From Dissophora ornata (Eukaryota > Mortierellomycota > Mortierellomycetes > Mortierellales > Mortierellaceae): a DNA stretch of 23,202 nucleotides. The stretch lies in NCBI GenBank assembly GCA_025201705.1, contig MU617105.1:1-23202 (forward strand), in the 5' to 3' direction. A program made the translations under genes and the position numbers. Of the stretch, positions 1 to 10,900 are shown one piece after another; within the stretch, counting starts at the first letter, position 1; every line of letters begins with the position of its first letter. The notes under the pieces are model-generated. The model ran no database searches and was not told the origin of the DNA. It worked only from the letters and a program-made list of their open reading frames with translations.

Positions 1-202
1 AAAAAAAAAGGAAGCGAAATACATGTCAAATGTCTTCTCGTATTGTCACACGGCGAAAGCAAATTGTGGGGATAGACCTCATACGTCTGCAGGGGGTTCT
101 GGGGCTCTTCTGGGGCTCTAAAAATGGGGTCCATTAGTTTGGTGGCTTAGCTGTCTTCGAAAATATTAATGGTATGGTATTCCAAGTTTCCAGAAATTGG
201 AA
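1..202. other. Left-edge flank of the tRNA gene, no gene seen
   Basis: Unremarkable non-coding sequence, beginning with a run of nine A. It has a short G-rich patch with repeated GGGGCTCT around 100-120. No ORF or RNA signal can be supported. Confidence 0.5.
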
Positions 203-276
203 GCTTCTGTGGCGCAATTGGTTAGCGCGTCTGACTGTTAATCAGGAGGTTGGTGGTTCAAGCCCACCCAGGAGCG
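203..276 (+). tRNA. tRNA-Asn (anticodon GUU)
   Basis: A 74-nt cloverleaf folds directly. The acceptor arms GCTTCTG (203-209) and CAGGAGC (269-275) pair over seven positions with one T-G wobble, and the discriminator is G276. The anticodon stem is 230-234 with 242-246, and the loop CTGTTAA places the anticodon GTT at 237-239, which reads Asn codons. The B-box GGTTCAAGCC is at 255-264 and an A-box-like TGGCGCAATTGG begins at 210. There is no intron. A long T-tract follows. Confidence 0.96.
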
Positions 277-294
277 ATATTTTGCCTTTTGACA

Positions 295-313
295 TTTTTT
301 TTTTTTTTTTTTT
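295..313 (+). terminator. RNA polymerase III T-tract terminator
   Basis: Nineteen consecutive T begin 18 nt after the tRNA end. Four-T runs already occur at 279-282 and 287-290, so termination could start earlier. Pol III terminates on T-runs of this kind. Confidence 0.8.
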
Positions 314-484
314 CTCGGGACGCCCTATTGTGTGCTAGTTGTTCGCGTACCATTTTTGTGAAGTGCCTCACGCGTAGATACAGCTATCACAGAGCAGTCG
401 AAAGTCCAAACGACGTCGAGCGTATTTTTATCGCCGATGGTTTGCATATTGCCGTCCTATCCACGAGCACGGCGAATGACACGG

Positions 485-1927
485 CTATTCATACTTCTTA
501 ATCCTGTAGATCTTACTGCTCATCAAAACCAGTCGCCACAGACGAGGCATCTGCTTGACCAACCCAAAGAGCAGAGGCTCCTCATCTTGAGGCAATAGTA
601 TTGGCCCATCGACACACCATACCCAAGCCCGGCCATCGCTCGAATACGCCTCCTTATCAATCAACTCGTGAAACCCTTCATTCCGCCACGAGGCATTCGA
701 CAGGCAAAGTTGCTCCAGTGTCTCCAAACATGCCCAAGGCTCTTCGAGAACCATACGCATTCCCAGGGTTAGTTCATCGTCGATGTCGTCCTCGAATTTT
801 AACGAAATGCTCTTGAGCTTATGACATGTTCTCAGAATAGCTCGGGCGCCAGCAAGCGTTTCATCCGGCAGATCAAAGTAGCTTTCCAGTTCCAGATTGA
901 ATACCTCAAGTGTCTCCGCCGCAGAGGCTAATGCCTCGGCCGCTCCCTCGAAAAATGCAACTAGTTTGGCCTCGAATGTTTTCAGGCCTCGAATTCCTGT
1001 TGTCCCGGGCGGCCCCGTAAAGCTACGAATCAAGTTTTCTAGGTCCTCATCCCTAGGTAGAAAGATCATCTGGTTGGGAACGTCGTTCCGATAATGGATA
1101 GACAGAGACTCAATATTGGGGCAGTAACGATAGAAAGGCGTGTCCTTGTACTTCTCTGAGTACGGTATCCACGAGCCAATGATATATAGTCTCTCTAGGC
1201 TCGGACAGCATTTGACCATCTCGAGGAGAGCGTGAGATGATCCCCCAACAAAAGTTAAGTGTAAGGTCTTGACAGTATGCAACAGGACAGGCGCTGGAGG
1301 CGAAGTCTCAGTGAGTAATGGCCCTGCAGATGGAAACCGATGGAAACCGGATACCGATGACAATGAGAGGGTCGAGAGACTGTGGTATCGTGTCAGAAAA
1401 CGCAGGAAGTTTGACTCATCCGTAATGAGCCAGGTCGTCAGGTCGAGGCCAGTGATGTCCGTTGGGATGTCTGCCAGGCACAGGCTGTCCCCTCTGCTAG
1501 CCTCAGGCACATCTGATTCTGGGATGGAGAGTCTGTGGTCTGTTCCAGAAAAGCGAAAAGTTGAGATACGAGGCTTGGTCTGCTTTAGAAAATCGAAGGC
1601 AAAGGCGTTGTCATGGCTGGTTTCGAAAAACTGCAGCGCGGCGCAGTGGAGAGGTCCCGGGTGCATAAGGTCGATCACTACGCGAAAGCGAAGACTATAC
1701 TTTATGATGATTTCATTGGGAATGTGGCGCATTTTGTCACCATCATAGACCTCCCAGAGGATGGGTAATAGAGCGGCACGCCAAGTCCTCGAGACGGCAG
1801 CGCACGAGAGGAGATTGGTTGGTTTATAGTTGTATTGGTATCCAAGATCATTCCATAGGTCCACAAACCGGCCGATCAGCGCCACGATATGAAATATCTC
1901 GAGTGGATTGATGCGCTCAGATGCCAT
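485..1927 (-). CDS. F-box / leucine-rich-repeat-like protein
   Basis: A single-exon gene of 480 aa starts at ATG 1927-1925 and ends at TAG 487-485. The first 65 residues look like a fungal F-box: NPLEIFHIVALIGRF, a linker, then LLSCAAVSRTWRAALLPILW. F-box proteins bind Skp1 with this segment and present substrates to an SCF ubiquitin ligase. The rest has repeated short Leu-rich strands (for example SLERLYIIGSW, GLKTFEAKLVAFF, LEQLCLSNASW), as expected for a degenerate LRR solenoid that recognises a substrate. It has an YDGDKMRHIPNE signature after the F-box and is clearly a different subfamily from the five genes at 13.7-22.3 kb. No introns or lesions are seen. The substrate is unknown. The F-box assignment rests on pattern recognition, not a profile search. 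Confidence 0.85.
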   Translation of the reverse strand: MASERINPLEIFHIVALIGRFVDLWNDLGYQYNYKPTNLLSCAAVSRTWRAALLPILWEVYDGDKMRHIPNEIIIKYSLRFRVVIDLMHPGPLHCAALQFFETSHDNAFAFDFLKQTKPRISTFRFSGTDHRLSIPESDVPEASRGDSLCLADIPTDITGLDLTTWLITDESNFLRFLTRYHSLSTLSLSSVSGFHRFPSAGPLLTETSPPAPVLLHTVKTLHLTFVGGSSHALLEMVKCCPSLERLYIIGSWIPYSEKYKDTPFYRYCPNIESLSIHYRNDVPNQMIFLPRDEDLENLIRSFTGPPGTTGIRGLKTFEAKLVAFFEGAAEALASAAETLEVFNLELESYFDLPDETLAGARAILRTCHKLKSISLKFEDDIDDELTLGMRMVLEEPWACLETLEQLCLSNASWRNEGFHELIDKEAYSSDGRAWVWCVDGPILLPQDEEPLLFGLVKQMPRLWRLVLMSSKIYRIKKYE

Positions 1928-2260
1928 TGTGATGGAGGCGAATGAGGGGAGGGATGAAGACGATCATGAGTGCTGTGCGTTCCGCAGTGCGGTCTGCTTG
2001 GCACAAAGGGGCTGGTCACATGTCAAATAGAAGCGCGTTTGGCTTTTGTCTTGAGTTGACGAGGTCCTTCCTTATTTGGCACTGTCAACCCCAACCAACT
2101 GACCCCGCAGGGCTCTATTTTTATGCTCGGAGTGATAAAAATAAATGCAGCGTTTGTAACCGCACCCCACTACGAAACCTTGACCTGTAACGCCGCAGGG
2201 CTTGCTTCATTATCGTCATTATCACTGGCACTGCGTCTAGACTGTGCACTCATCAAACGT

Positions 2261-2274
2261 TGCATATGTGCATG
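2261..2274. repeat. 14-nt motif TGCATATGTGCATG, copy 1
   Basis: This exact 14-mer recurs at 2727-2740 in the same intergenic region. Its core is partly palindromic (GCATATG). It could be a transcription factor site. Function is unknown. Confidence 0.45.
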
Positions 2275-2726
2275 TACATTGAGAGAGGGGAAGAAATGAA
2301 GGAGCAGATGCATGCATTAATGCAATGCTAAACAAGAGAGGTGAGCCACATCCATGATGGATCCAACTATAAATGTGTCTAGTCTGCTGCTGTCTGGCTG
2401 CGAACTACAAGGGTGGAAGTATATACGGAAGAATGAGCAAAGAGCGTGCTATAGGACGAGCAGCTCAAAGGAAAAACCCAATGGGCTATTTTTCCCTGGG
2501 TCGATGATACTTTTACTTTCTTTCTTTGTCGTCATGGGGGGGATGCGACTGAGCACTCCGCGCGAACTGGTCTGACATGCTTAACTTTCCCGTCCTTCGA
2601 GCAACAGCAGACTTATTAGGCGGTGCTTGTGTGCTCTATATACCATGTACGGTATGGTTTCGGTGGGTGTGGCGGGGTGTGCATGTGCAGCGTAGTGGAT
2701 GTGGTGTGGGAGAAGAGTGTGAGAAT

Positions 2727-2740
2727 GCATATGTGCATGG
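2727..2740. repeat. 14-nt motif TGCATATGTGCATG, copy 2
   Basis: Exact second copy, 466 nt after the first and in the same orientation. It is followed by more TGCATG elements. Confidence 0.45.
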
Positions 2741-3295
2741 CTGCATGTGTGTGAGAGAGAGACTGCAGCATCGCAGCAAAACGAGGGAAGGTGCTTCAGG
2801 TCGTGTCATGGCCCCGAATTCTATTTCTGCAGTGTTGATGTTGAGTTCAACAAGGGTTCAACAGGCAGCAGCTACACATGTAGATTAACGTGCGCACTGC
2901 AGGCCGTAGAATTGAGTTTTCTGCCTAGAATAGACCTGTGTTCAACCAAGCGAATCAATAGGCGCCCACACGCCCGTCTATATTTACGCCGTCGCATCAA
3001 TTCACTCGGCTCTTTATTGTATTGTATTGCATTGTATTACTTGCACGTTGCCAATTACATTTTCTTTCCCTCTTTTTCTGTCAGTGTTCACTCATTGCGC
3101 TTTCACTCGATCCGGATTCCTTTTTGTTAATTCAATCGCTCCTTCGCTCTCTCCATTCACCCTCGCACATTCTCTCGCCCTTGCATTCACCACTCTCTTG
3201 CACCCACGATCAGCCGCTTGTTCTCCCTTCTCTCCTACCCGTCCTCTCTTACGATATTCTCACTCCCCCTCCCCTTTGTCTCCCGACTAGCACAT

Positions 3296-3300
<5 letters not shown>

Positions 3301-3330
<30 letters not shown>
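3301..3330. repeat. (TC)15 microsatellite
   Basis: A pure TC dinucleotide run of 15 units lies about 90 nt upstream of the phosphatase ATG, probably in the promoter or 5' leader. Length polymorphism between strains is likely. Confidence 0.95.
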
Positions 3331-3338
<8 letters not shown>

Positions 3339-3418
3339 GCGCTCTGTCATTCATTGCACACATCAACACTATTACAACACCATTGAGAGAACAAAAAGAG
3401 TGGACAAGAAAAAAAAAC

Positions 3419-6400
3419 ATGATTGACATGGCCTCGACACTACACAGCGCTCTCTGCTGCTGGGCATCCTCGCAACAAAGTCCAGTCGACGACTCGCCCT
3501 CCTCGCCAGACTCACCCTGCAGTGCCCAGTCTGAAGCCGAGTGCACCTGCACCGGTGTCACCAGCAACAGTAATAACAAGAAGAGCACAGTAACTGCCTC
3601 TACTACCAACACCACAGCCGCATCGCCAAAGTCATCATCGTCACGGACACAGCCCCACCCTCACTGCTGTTACCATGAGCGACTTGCCTCAACTCAACGT
3701 AAGTCGACATTTGTTTCTGTGACACGCTCGTGTGGCATTGGGAAGGCGGATAGAGAGAAGGTGTGCATGCAGGGGTTGCGGGTGTGAGTGTGTGAGTGAT
3801 TGAGGGTGTGATGTGCGTTGTGCCTAACAATAGCACACTAATCCCCTCGCCACACCTTGCCTCCTCGGGGCTGCTCAGTGAATGAAAATGAATCAGATGC
3901 AGCAATTGATCGATATATTATTGCTATTGCTGCCTGCTGCAAGCATGCATGCGTGTGTTGACCGTACTGCAGCTTTATGTAACGGCCCTTTGACCTGAAC
4001 AGTACGCTAATCGGGCTTTTGCTTCTTTCTGTTCCTGTTTCAATTCTCGGCGTCTCGGTTTGTTGTCCCTTCGCCACCATCCCCCTTCGCCACCATCCCC
4101 CTTTGTCATTTTTTTTTTATTGTTTCCCGCCCAAAATATATAATTCATTGCCCGACGTTCATTGACTCATCCAATCATGTCGCAGTGTCATCGCAAAGGA
4201 CGCCTCCATCCCCGTCCGATGAGAAGCACCATCGCTCCCAAAGGAAGCGCACGCCTACACCCACTAGGACATGGCCCCGCACAAGTCATATCAAGGATGT
4301 TCTTGCCAAGAAGTCATCTGCGCCTTCAGCCCTCGATGTCGTCTCGCCCTACCACTCCACCACCTTCATGCTCACCCCTCCCTCCGCTTACAACTACAGC
4401 CACAGCCCGTACAATCATCACAGCCACCACAGCCAACAGCAGCACAGCGCGCCCGGCAAGTCGCCCTCAAAGAGGTTCTCTCTCCAAAAATACTACTATG
4501 GCAGGAATACCATGATTTCCTCCTCCGCATCCGCAATCGCTAGGATGACGCCCTCGAGGACACCCTCGCCACCACCCCTTGCCGCATTGCCATTATCATC
4601 TTCTCTCTTTTTGGCATCAGCATCAACACCAACACCAGGATCAATACCAGCATCACATTCCATCCCAGCATCCTCGTCACTCTCGTCGCCTCCATTCCTC
4701 TCGCTATCCTTCTCCACCTCTGCCTCTGCATCAACCACAATCCCAGAGAGAACCGCATCGGTGTTAGGATGCGAGGGAATAGCGCCAGCCACAGAGACGG
4801 GTTGCATGCCTAAACAAGGATCCAATGCAGGTTCATTATCGATTCTTGTCCACCGCAACTTTTCACAAAGCAGCATCAGCTCCAACACCCACCGCAACAA
4901 CGATCCCTTTGTCGTAATTCCTTCCTCATCGCAACCATCAATAGAGCTTGATATGCCCTCGAAAACATGGCAACTGTCGCCACCTAAATTGACCGCTATC
5001 GATTCATCCCTGCCCCATCCTTCTCCATCTTCTCCAGTATACGCACCATCTACATCCGACTGCAATAATGACAGTGCCATCATCTCATCTCCTGAAAAAT
5101 CCACTGCCACACCCTTCCCAGCATCTTGCATCTCATCCGCAAAGCTAGCGCAGCTGATCAAACAGTCCGACCAGGGGTCCGTCAGTGCTGGTTCACGGCG
5201 ACCCTTGATCCTGGATCTCAGGCCCCACCCGGATTTCTATCCACTCTCAATCGCCCATTCCATCAACATCAACCTTCCCACTCTGCTCATGAGACGATAC
5301 CGACGCGGTGGCGCGATATCTTCCTTTGCGCTGGAGTCTTTCATCACCATGCCTTCCGATAAAGATGTCTATGACCAAATTCAGGACAGCTGGCGTGCCA
5401 ACGTAGCAGCATCCTCAGAGGAGCCGCACGATGTCATCATACTTGACCAAGACATGAAGGCTGGTGATGAGGCATATGGCCGATCCGCAACGGCCGCTTG
5501 GACACTCTTGAATGTCCTGGAGCGCGGCATCGGAAGCGACTGCTTTGGCGGCGCACCCATTCGCCTGTGGTATCTCGAAGGGGGCTTCGCAGCCTTTCAG
5601 TCGTGGGATTTCAGCGAAAAGTATTTGATGCGCTCTGGATTTCTCAAATCCTCGACCTCGTCGCCAGATTTGAGTCCAATGCAACAGGATGATCAGGACG
5701 TAGAGATGACTACAGCAGCGCCTGCTGAGTCCTCTGCGCCTTTGCCAAACCATGGTAAACCTGTGCGCAGAGAAAGCTTGTTCTCACTGAACACAAAGGC
5801 TCTTCAGCGCCCTGCAGGTGTCAACCGCGCGCAGACCGTTAACTTGAAGCTGGCGATCCCTTCCGTGAACTGTAACTCTCAGCAGCAGCAGCAGCAGCAG
5901 CAACATCAACAGCAACAACAACAGCAGCAGCAATCGAAGGGAAGCTGGCTTACAGTGCCATCCTCAATGGCAGCAGCGGCTACCTCCCCGACCATGTCGA
6001 TTGTCAGCAATCACTCGATGGAGATCACCCATTCAGCCTCGACGGATCACAGTTCGAGCTGGTCTGCCGATTCGAACTCCGTCAACGGATCCGGCCATTT
6101 CCCTCTATCGGTTCCTGCTGGCTCCATGACCCTGGGCGCGAAGCGTTCTGCTTCTTCTCTGTTGACAATCAACTCGACCCAAGCTTCTTCCACCTCCATC
6201 AGTATTCAAGAGGAGTGTGAGGACCAATCGGAACCTCGAAGTGGATCAAGATCTCTTCGCGTTTCCTGCAGCATCCAGCAGTGGGACAATGACAGCTACA
6301 AGGGTGACCTGTCGCGTTCGCCTAGCGGTTCCTTCCAAAACATGTGCTCTAATCAATACTACGAGGACACTTGCCATCCTCTTAATGACCGGTCCAGCAA

Positions 6401-7010
6401 TTTCGACTCTGCAGAGCAGGATGAAATCCACGACGACAGCGAGGATAAGATTTCGTGCATTCTGCCAAACTTTTTGTACTTGGGACCTGAGATCGTGCAC
6501 CAGTCCCAAGTTGAGGAGTTAGATCGGTTAGGCGTGAAGCGAATCCTGAACATGGCCACGGAATGTGAGGATCTGCTTGTCTCGAACCGCCAAGGAATGG
6601 AATACCACAAAATTGGTGTCTATGATCACATCGACGCCGACGTCAGCGCCGGTCTACAGGAAGCTGTCGATATCATTGGTACGTATACTTTTTGTCTCTG
6701 TCATCTTGCAAATATGTCGATGTAATTTTTGCGTTGATTCTAACGTCTGTCACTTTTTTCCCTTCCTCCTCCAGCTGCCTCGTCAGATTCTCCAATCTAT
6801 GTGCATTGCAAGGCCGGCAAGTCCCGCTCGGTGACAGCCACGATCGCTTACCTGATCACGCAGCTCCAGTGGCCGCTCAACAAGGCGTACAAACATGTTT
6901 TGACTCAACGCCCTTGCATGTGCCCCAACATTGGGTTCGTCTCCGAGTTGATTCGTATGGAGGAGCGAACCTTTGGAGCTGATAAAGCCCGTGGAATCTA
7001 TGTCGCTTAA
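3419..7010 (+). CDS. Rhodanese plus dual-specificity MAP kinase phosphatase
   Basis: Exons deduced: 3419-3698, 4186-6678, 6775-7010; 1002 aa. Intron 1 (487 nt) is GTAAGT...CGCAG, phase 1. Intron 2 (96 nt) is GTACGT...CCAG with branch-like CTAAC at 6740. Residues 1-400 are Ser/Thr/Pro-rich and look disordered. About 408-575 is a rhodanese/Cdc25-like domain (LDLRPHPDF; WYLEGGFAAF) carrying an Arg cluster LMRRYRRGG at 461-469, which matches the kinase-interaction motif of MAP kinase phosphatases. A polyQ tract follows near 658-676. About 847-990 is the dual-specificity phosphatase: NFLYLG, probable general acid D907, catalytic HCKAGKSRS with C936 and R942, then TIAYLI. The expected role is dephosphorylating Thr and Tyr of an active MAP kinase. 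Catalytic residues are all present. The exon 1 start is the least certain part: an internal ATG at 3675 would need a weaker acceptor (exon from 4224). Confidence 0.88.
4070..4101. repeat. Perfect tandem duplication of a 16-nt unit in intron 1
   Basis: The unit TTCGCCACCATCCCCC occurs at 4070-4085 and again, identically, at 4086-4101. It lies within the first intron of the phosphatase gene. It looks like a recent slippage duplication. Confidence 0.9.
5881..5934 (+). repeat. Coding CAG/CAA tract (polyglutamine)
   Basis: An in-frame CAG/CAA run interrupted by one His codon (CAT) encodes polyQ between the rhodanese and phosphatase domains. The mixed CAG/CAA codons suggest an old tract. It probably acts as a flexible linker. 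Confidence 0.9.
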
Positions 7011-7916
7011 ACGATGAGAAAGAATGCGAACTGGAAGGAAGGGGCGATGTCTATAGACGCAGGAACAGAGCGCGCCTGATGTCACGACGATACCACCAAT
7101 AATAACGACTTATCCATGACTTGACACGAACAAAACACGACACGACACGATACGACACGACACGATATGATATGACATGACATGCCACGACACGACATGG
7201 GCACGATAACATTTGTATATAGATAAGCTAGAGCAACCAACACGAACACGATACACGCGCTACACAACACCACATAATTATCATACTTAGAATTTAATGT
7301 AATCTTCGTCGCAATAAGAGAGACGAAAAGCGAAGGACCTTCTGCATGCTTGTGTATTTGTGTTTGTTTTTGTGGTTGTATTTGGGCTTGTGTGTTCATG
7401 GGGTGAGATGAGATTTATAGGGGCACGCAATACGCCCACGAGACCCACTGCGTGTTGGACACGAAAATATGAAAAAGAGACCGATAGTGCATGGTGCAGC
7501 ACACAACAAACAGGCATGCCGATGCTGATGCCGAGGGTGATGGAGAGGCGGTGAGAACAGACGCTGGACAGGCAGGGCGAAGGGTATATCGAGGCGGCGA
7601 AAGACAGAGGGCAGGAAGAACTTGCCCATGCCGTGCATGGTGCAGCGCGTGCCTCCGCCCACGCCATTGGTTGCCTGTCCGCGTGGTCTTCGTCGCGTCC
7701 ACCCCTAAAAAATAGTCGACGTTCGCTCAGTTGCGCACTTTCCTGTCTTCGCTCCGCTTCCTCTTCGTTCCCTCCATTCCTCCTCTCATTCCTCATTCAA
7801 AACGCCATCGACTTTTCAAACCACCCACTTCTCATCGCAGTAGCGCACCCGACCACGGCTTAATATTCAAGCCATAATACAGCTACCGAAAATACCACTA
7901 CCCCACGCCAGTCATC
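7011..7916. promoter_or_regulatory. Intergenic: 3' region of the phosphatase gene and promoter of the PA14 gene
   Basis: About 0.9 kb without a supportable gene. The left part has a degenerate pentamer repeat (about 7122-7200). The right part, roughly 7730-7916, is C/T-rich and ends in a CAGTCATC context before the PA14 gene ATG, as expected of a promoter or leader. Long open frames here on both strands have no recognisable protein character. Confidence 0.5.
7122..7200. repeat. Degenerate CGACA/CACGA pentanucleotide repeat
   Basis: Successive ACACGA, ACGACA and ATGACA units run through this stretch, likely in the 3' UTR of the phosphatase transcript. They appear to be slippage repeats that have decayed towards TGACA variants at the right end. 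Confidence 0.8.
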
Positions 7917-10900
7917 ATGATCCTTGGAACTAACGCTCGCACAGGCAAGCTCCTTCGGCGGGGGTGCTGCATAAACCAACTGACCCTCCCGTCTCCAACC
8001 TCTGGTACTGACACCGCTCGCTTTCTCCTATAGATTTCCAGCCCGAATCATGGCAGTATGCCTCCAACAACGTCAATGACATCGAACCACATATCGACTC
8101 CATTCTTGGCCAGGATTCAGCTATCCCCAGCATCTACCACAAGCCAGAGCCACCATCATCAAATGCAACATCAACTAATAACACCGAACGGCCCCGCTCG
8201 CTACAGCTGCCCTCGACATCAGATCTGGTGACGAAGGAGCTTCTGATAACGGAAGCTTCACCTTCCGGCTCGCCGCTACATCATACATTGCGAGCCAAAG
8301 CTTCAACGTCCTCCATGTCCTCAACTTCATCCTCTTGCTCCAACACTACTGCACAATCTTTCATGTCCACGCTTTCGTTCAGTACCACGACAGGACAGCA
8401 TCTCAGAGGGGATACCCAAGAGCTGATGAACTCGTCGCATTCAACCTCTGAGTCGAGAGGCGCTACTGAATATGAAGAGGACTCTGATGAAGGCGAGGCG
8501 GATGACCGGTCGGATCTCGAATCCCTGGACGTGGCTATCCTGACACCCGGAGATGACAAGCAATCCGACCCCTTTGAAGGACTGCAGCCCATGGATAAGC
8601 GCCAATCTATACACAACCAGTCGAACCACCACCACCACCAACAACAAGGCAACCGCCGTTCTCTCTACGCATTTTTAGAGAAGAAGAGGCACACAAAGAC
8701 GCTTAGCCAACAGAGTAGCGGCGCTACAACCGTTAAAGAAAAGTCGCCGATGGAAGGATCGGCCAATATTGTCTGCGGCCTTTCTTCGCCTCCACCATCT
8801 TCATCCTCATCAATCATCTCTCAGCAGCGACAGTCGACATTGCAGCAGCAATTTTTGCAGGATCATGGAGATATTCACCAGGAAATGATGTTTGCATCGC
8901 CAGATTACAGAAAGAGTATGGCGTTGAGCGAGCATAGTGACTTGGCATTGGATCAGTCAAGTCCGTCGGATAGAGGTTCTTCCTTCTATATCTCGGATAC
9001 CACACCGCAGTACACCAACCTACTTAAAGATGCGACCATGATCATTGAGCAACAACATCTCCAGAGCCATATCGGATCTCAATCGTCAGAGGGCGATAAC
9101 ATTGAAAAGAATCTGCAGAGGACTGCGGAAGTATCCGAGGCAGGATCGGCCATTGAAGGAATACCAACTTCCAGCAATAAGAAAACTATCACAAAGTCGC
9201 GGTCCAGACGATTCTCTGCTCCAGGACGCCATGGCTCTAGCCACACGTTGTTGTCAAAATCGTCGCAGACGTCGTTGCTGCAAAGTGGGACGATAGTCAC
9301 GCAGGATGTAGCGGGTCTCGTGGGACCGCAAACTTTATGCGGGAGTAATCAGGCAACTAAATATGCAGCTGACACCATGGATGGTATGCCGTATCTCCCA
9401 GGAGTACATGCGAGCATGAGTGCTCATGAAGCCGAAGGACCCGTCAACAGACACACTGTCCATCCCTTACAACATCACCCAACTATGCAGGACTATTTCC
9501 CGGCAGCAATTGATAGTTCAGCGACTGGCCCTCCTATAGCCGCGACTTCTGTGTCTCAACATCTCCCACACTTGCGCCATGACTATAGACCAGGTGTGGC
9601 CTTTGAGTACTATCAGGGCGAGTGGGACTGGCTGCCGAACTTTGATGAGATGCAGCCCGACAATGCTGGAATTGTCGGCAACTTTATGATCGACGACACG
9701 ACGGAGAATGACTTATTTAGACAGCGGTATACGCACCAAGTAAGGCGGCAATTCAAGGAATCAGGCAACTTTGCGGTGCGATTCACGACCCACATCGACA
9801 TCACACAGGATGGGGTCTATTCTTTCTGGCTGTCTTCGAATGATGGCTCAGTGCTCTATGTTGCCAACACGCTAGTGGTTGAGAACGACGGAATGCATTA
9901 CACAGCGGAAGCTGAGGGGCGGATCATGTTGCAGGCGGGCAAGCACCCGATGACGGTTGAATTCTTTCACAGGAACGGTAAAATGCTGGAGGGGTTCCGG
10001 TCTACGGGCCCATCGTTGGTCGTGAGTTATCGCGCACCGGGGCCGATCTGGTCCTTTGGTCTGAAAACGGGACCTAAGAAGGTCATCAAGTCATCCAACT
10101 TGTTCTACGACCATGGAGGCAGGTGCTAATTTTTGGCTAAGGAAAAAAAACACCTTTCTCTCCAACTTTTATTATTCTCTATATTGGTTTCTGATCGACT
10201 ACTGAACCTAATCTTTAGATATCCGGTTGAAAAACGTGCTGCGCGAGTTTGGGACCGATGATTACTCCTCAATGCACAGCAGCGATACCATATCGCCAAC
10301 TGGGTTAGGACCAAATGGTGGCAGCAGAAGTGACTATTGGCAGCAAGGAGCGAGCAGTAATCAGCAACATGCTCGACCAAACCGGCATAGGATCATGAGT
10401 GGGGACATGGGCCCGATGCAACCCTCGACCCGGGAGTTGCATGTACAGATGGAGAATGCGAAGGCGACCATCAAGGACCTTGAACAGGTAAGGAGGCAAC
10501 ATGTAACCGATGTAGCCGTACTCTTTTGCGTCAAGAACAAAAAGTATTATAGTGGCCCACTGCATGACATTCTGACGACGTGATTGGTACTCCTTTCTAC
10601 CAGATCATTCGTGATCAAGCAGAGTCCCACAAAAAGAAAATGTCAGATTTATACGACATTCTACAGGATACACAGGCGCAAGTCGATCGGTTAGTCACGG
10701 GCCTCAAGAAGGCGACGCTCTTTGATTCACCTCGGACATTGTCGCCTCCGAATCTGACAAGTAATCCGACGTGGCGTAATACTGTCGTGTCGGTTTACGT
10801 GGATGCCGAGGAGGACTATCCGCAGCCGGACGAGGACCAGGATTGGATGGATGGAGCCAATTCTGGCAATGAGGTGAGTCATCTTGCGATAGCGCCGGCA

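Larger units (their letters stand above)
1928..3418. promoter_or_regulatory. Long divergent intergenic region and upstream region of the phosphatase gene
   Basis: About 1.5 kb separates the F-box start (minus) from the phosphatase start (plus), so it should hold both promoters. Only short, low-information ORFs occur here and I support none. Visible structure includes a 14-nt motif present twice (2261 and 2727), a perfect palindrome GCATTAATGC (2314-2323), a TATTG pentamer run near 3015-3039 and a strongly pyrimidine-rich stretch from about 3060 to 3360 ending in a CT microsatellite. Pyrimidine-rich leaders are common immediately upstream of fungal start sites. No TATA box could be assigned with confidence. 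Confidence 0.55.

Noticed and set aside
1942..2190. Small ORF directly beside the F-box start
   Set aside because: No homology signal, and it lies in the expected promoter of the divergent F-box gene.
3675..3698. Internal ATG (MSDLPQLN) as the start of the phosphatase
   Set aside because: With the good acceptor at 4185 this frame goes into a short dead-end ORF; only a weaker acceptor (exon from 4224) rescues it. The upstream ATG at 3419 joins in phase. Kept as a minor alternative.
3218..3787. Overlapping ORFs on both strands across the CT-rich leader
   Set aside because: They are translations of microsatellite sequence (SLSLSL or ERERER) and have no protein character.
7082..7796. Several minus- and plus-strand ORFs of 60-170 codons between the phosphatase and PA14 genes
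   Set aside because: Composition is low-complexity (pentamer repeat, Cys/His/Ser-rich), with no motif and no splice logic; best explained as chance.
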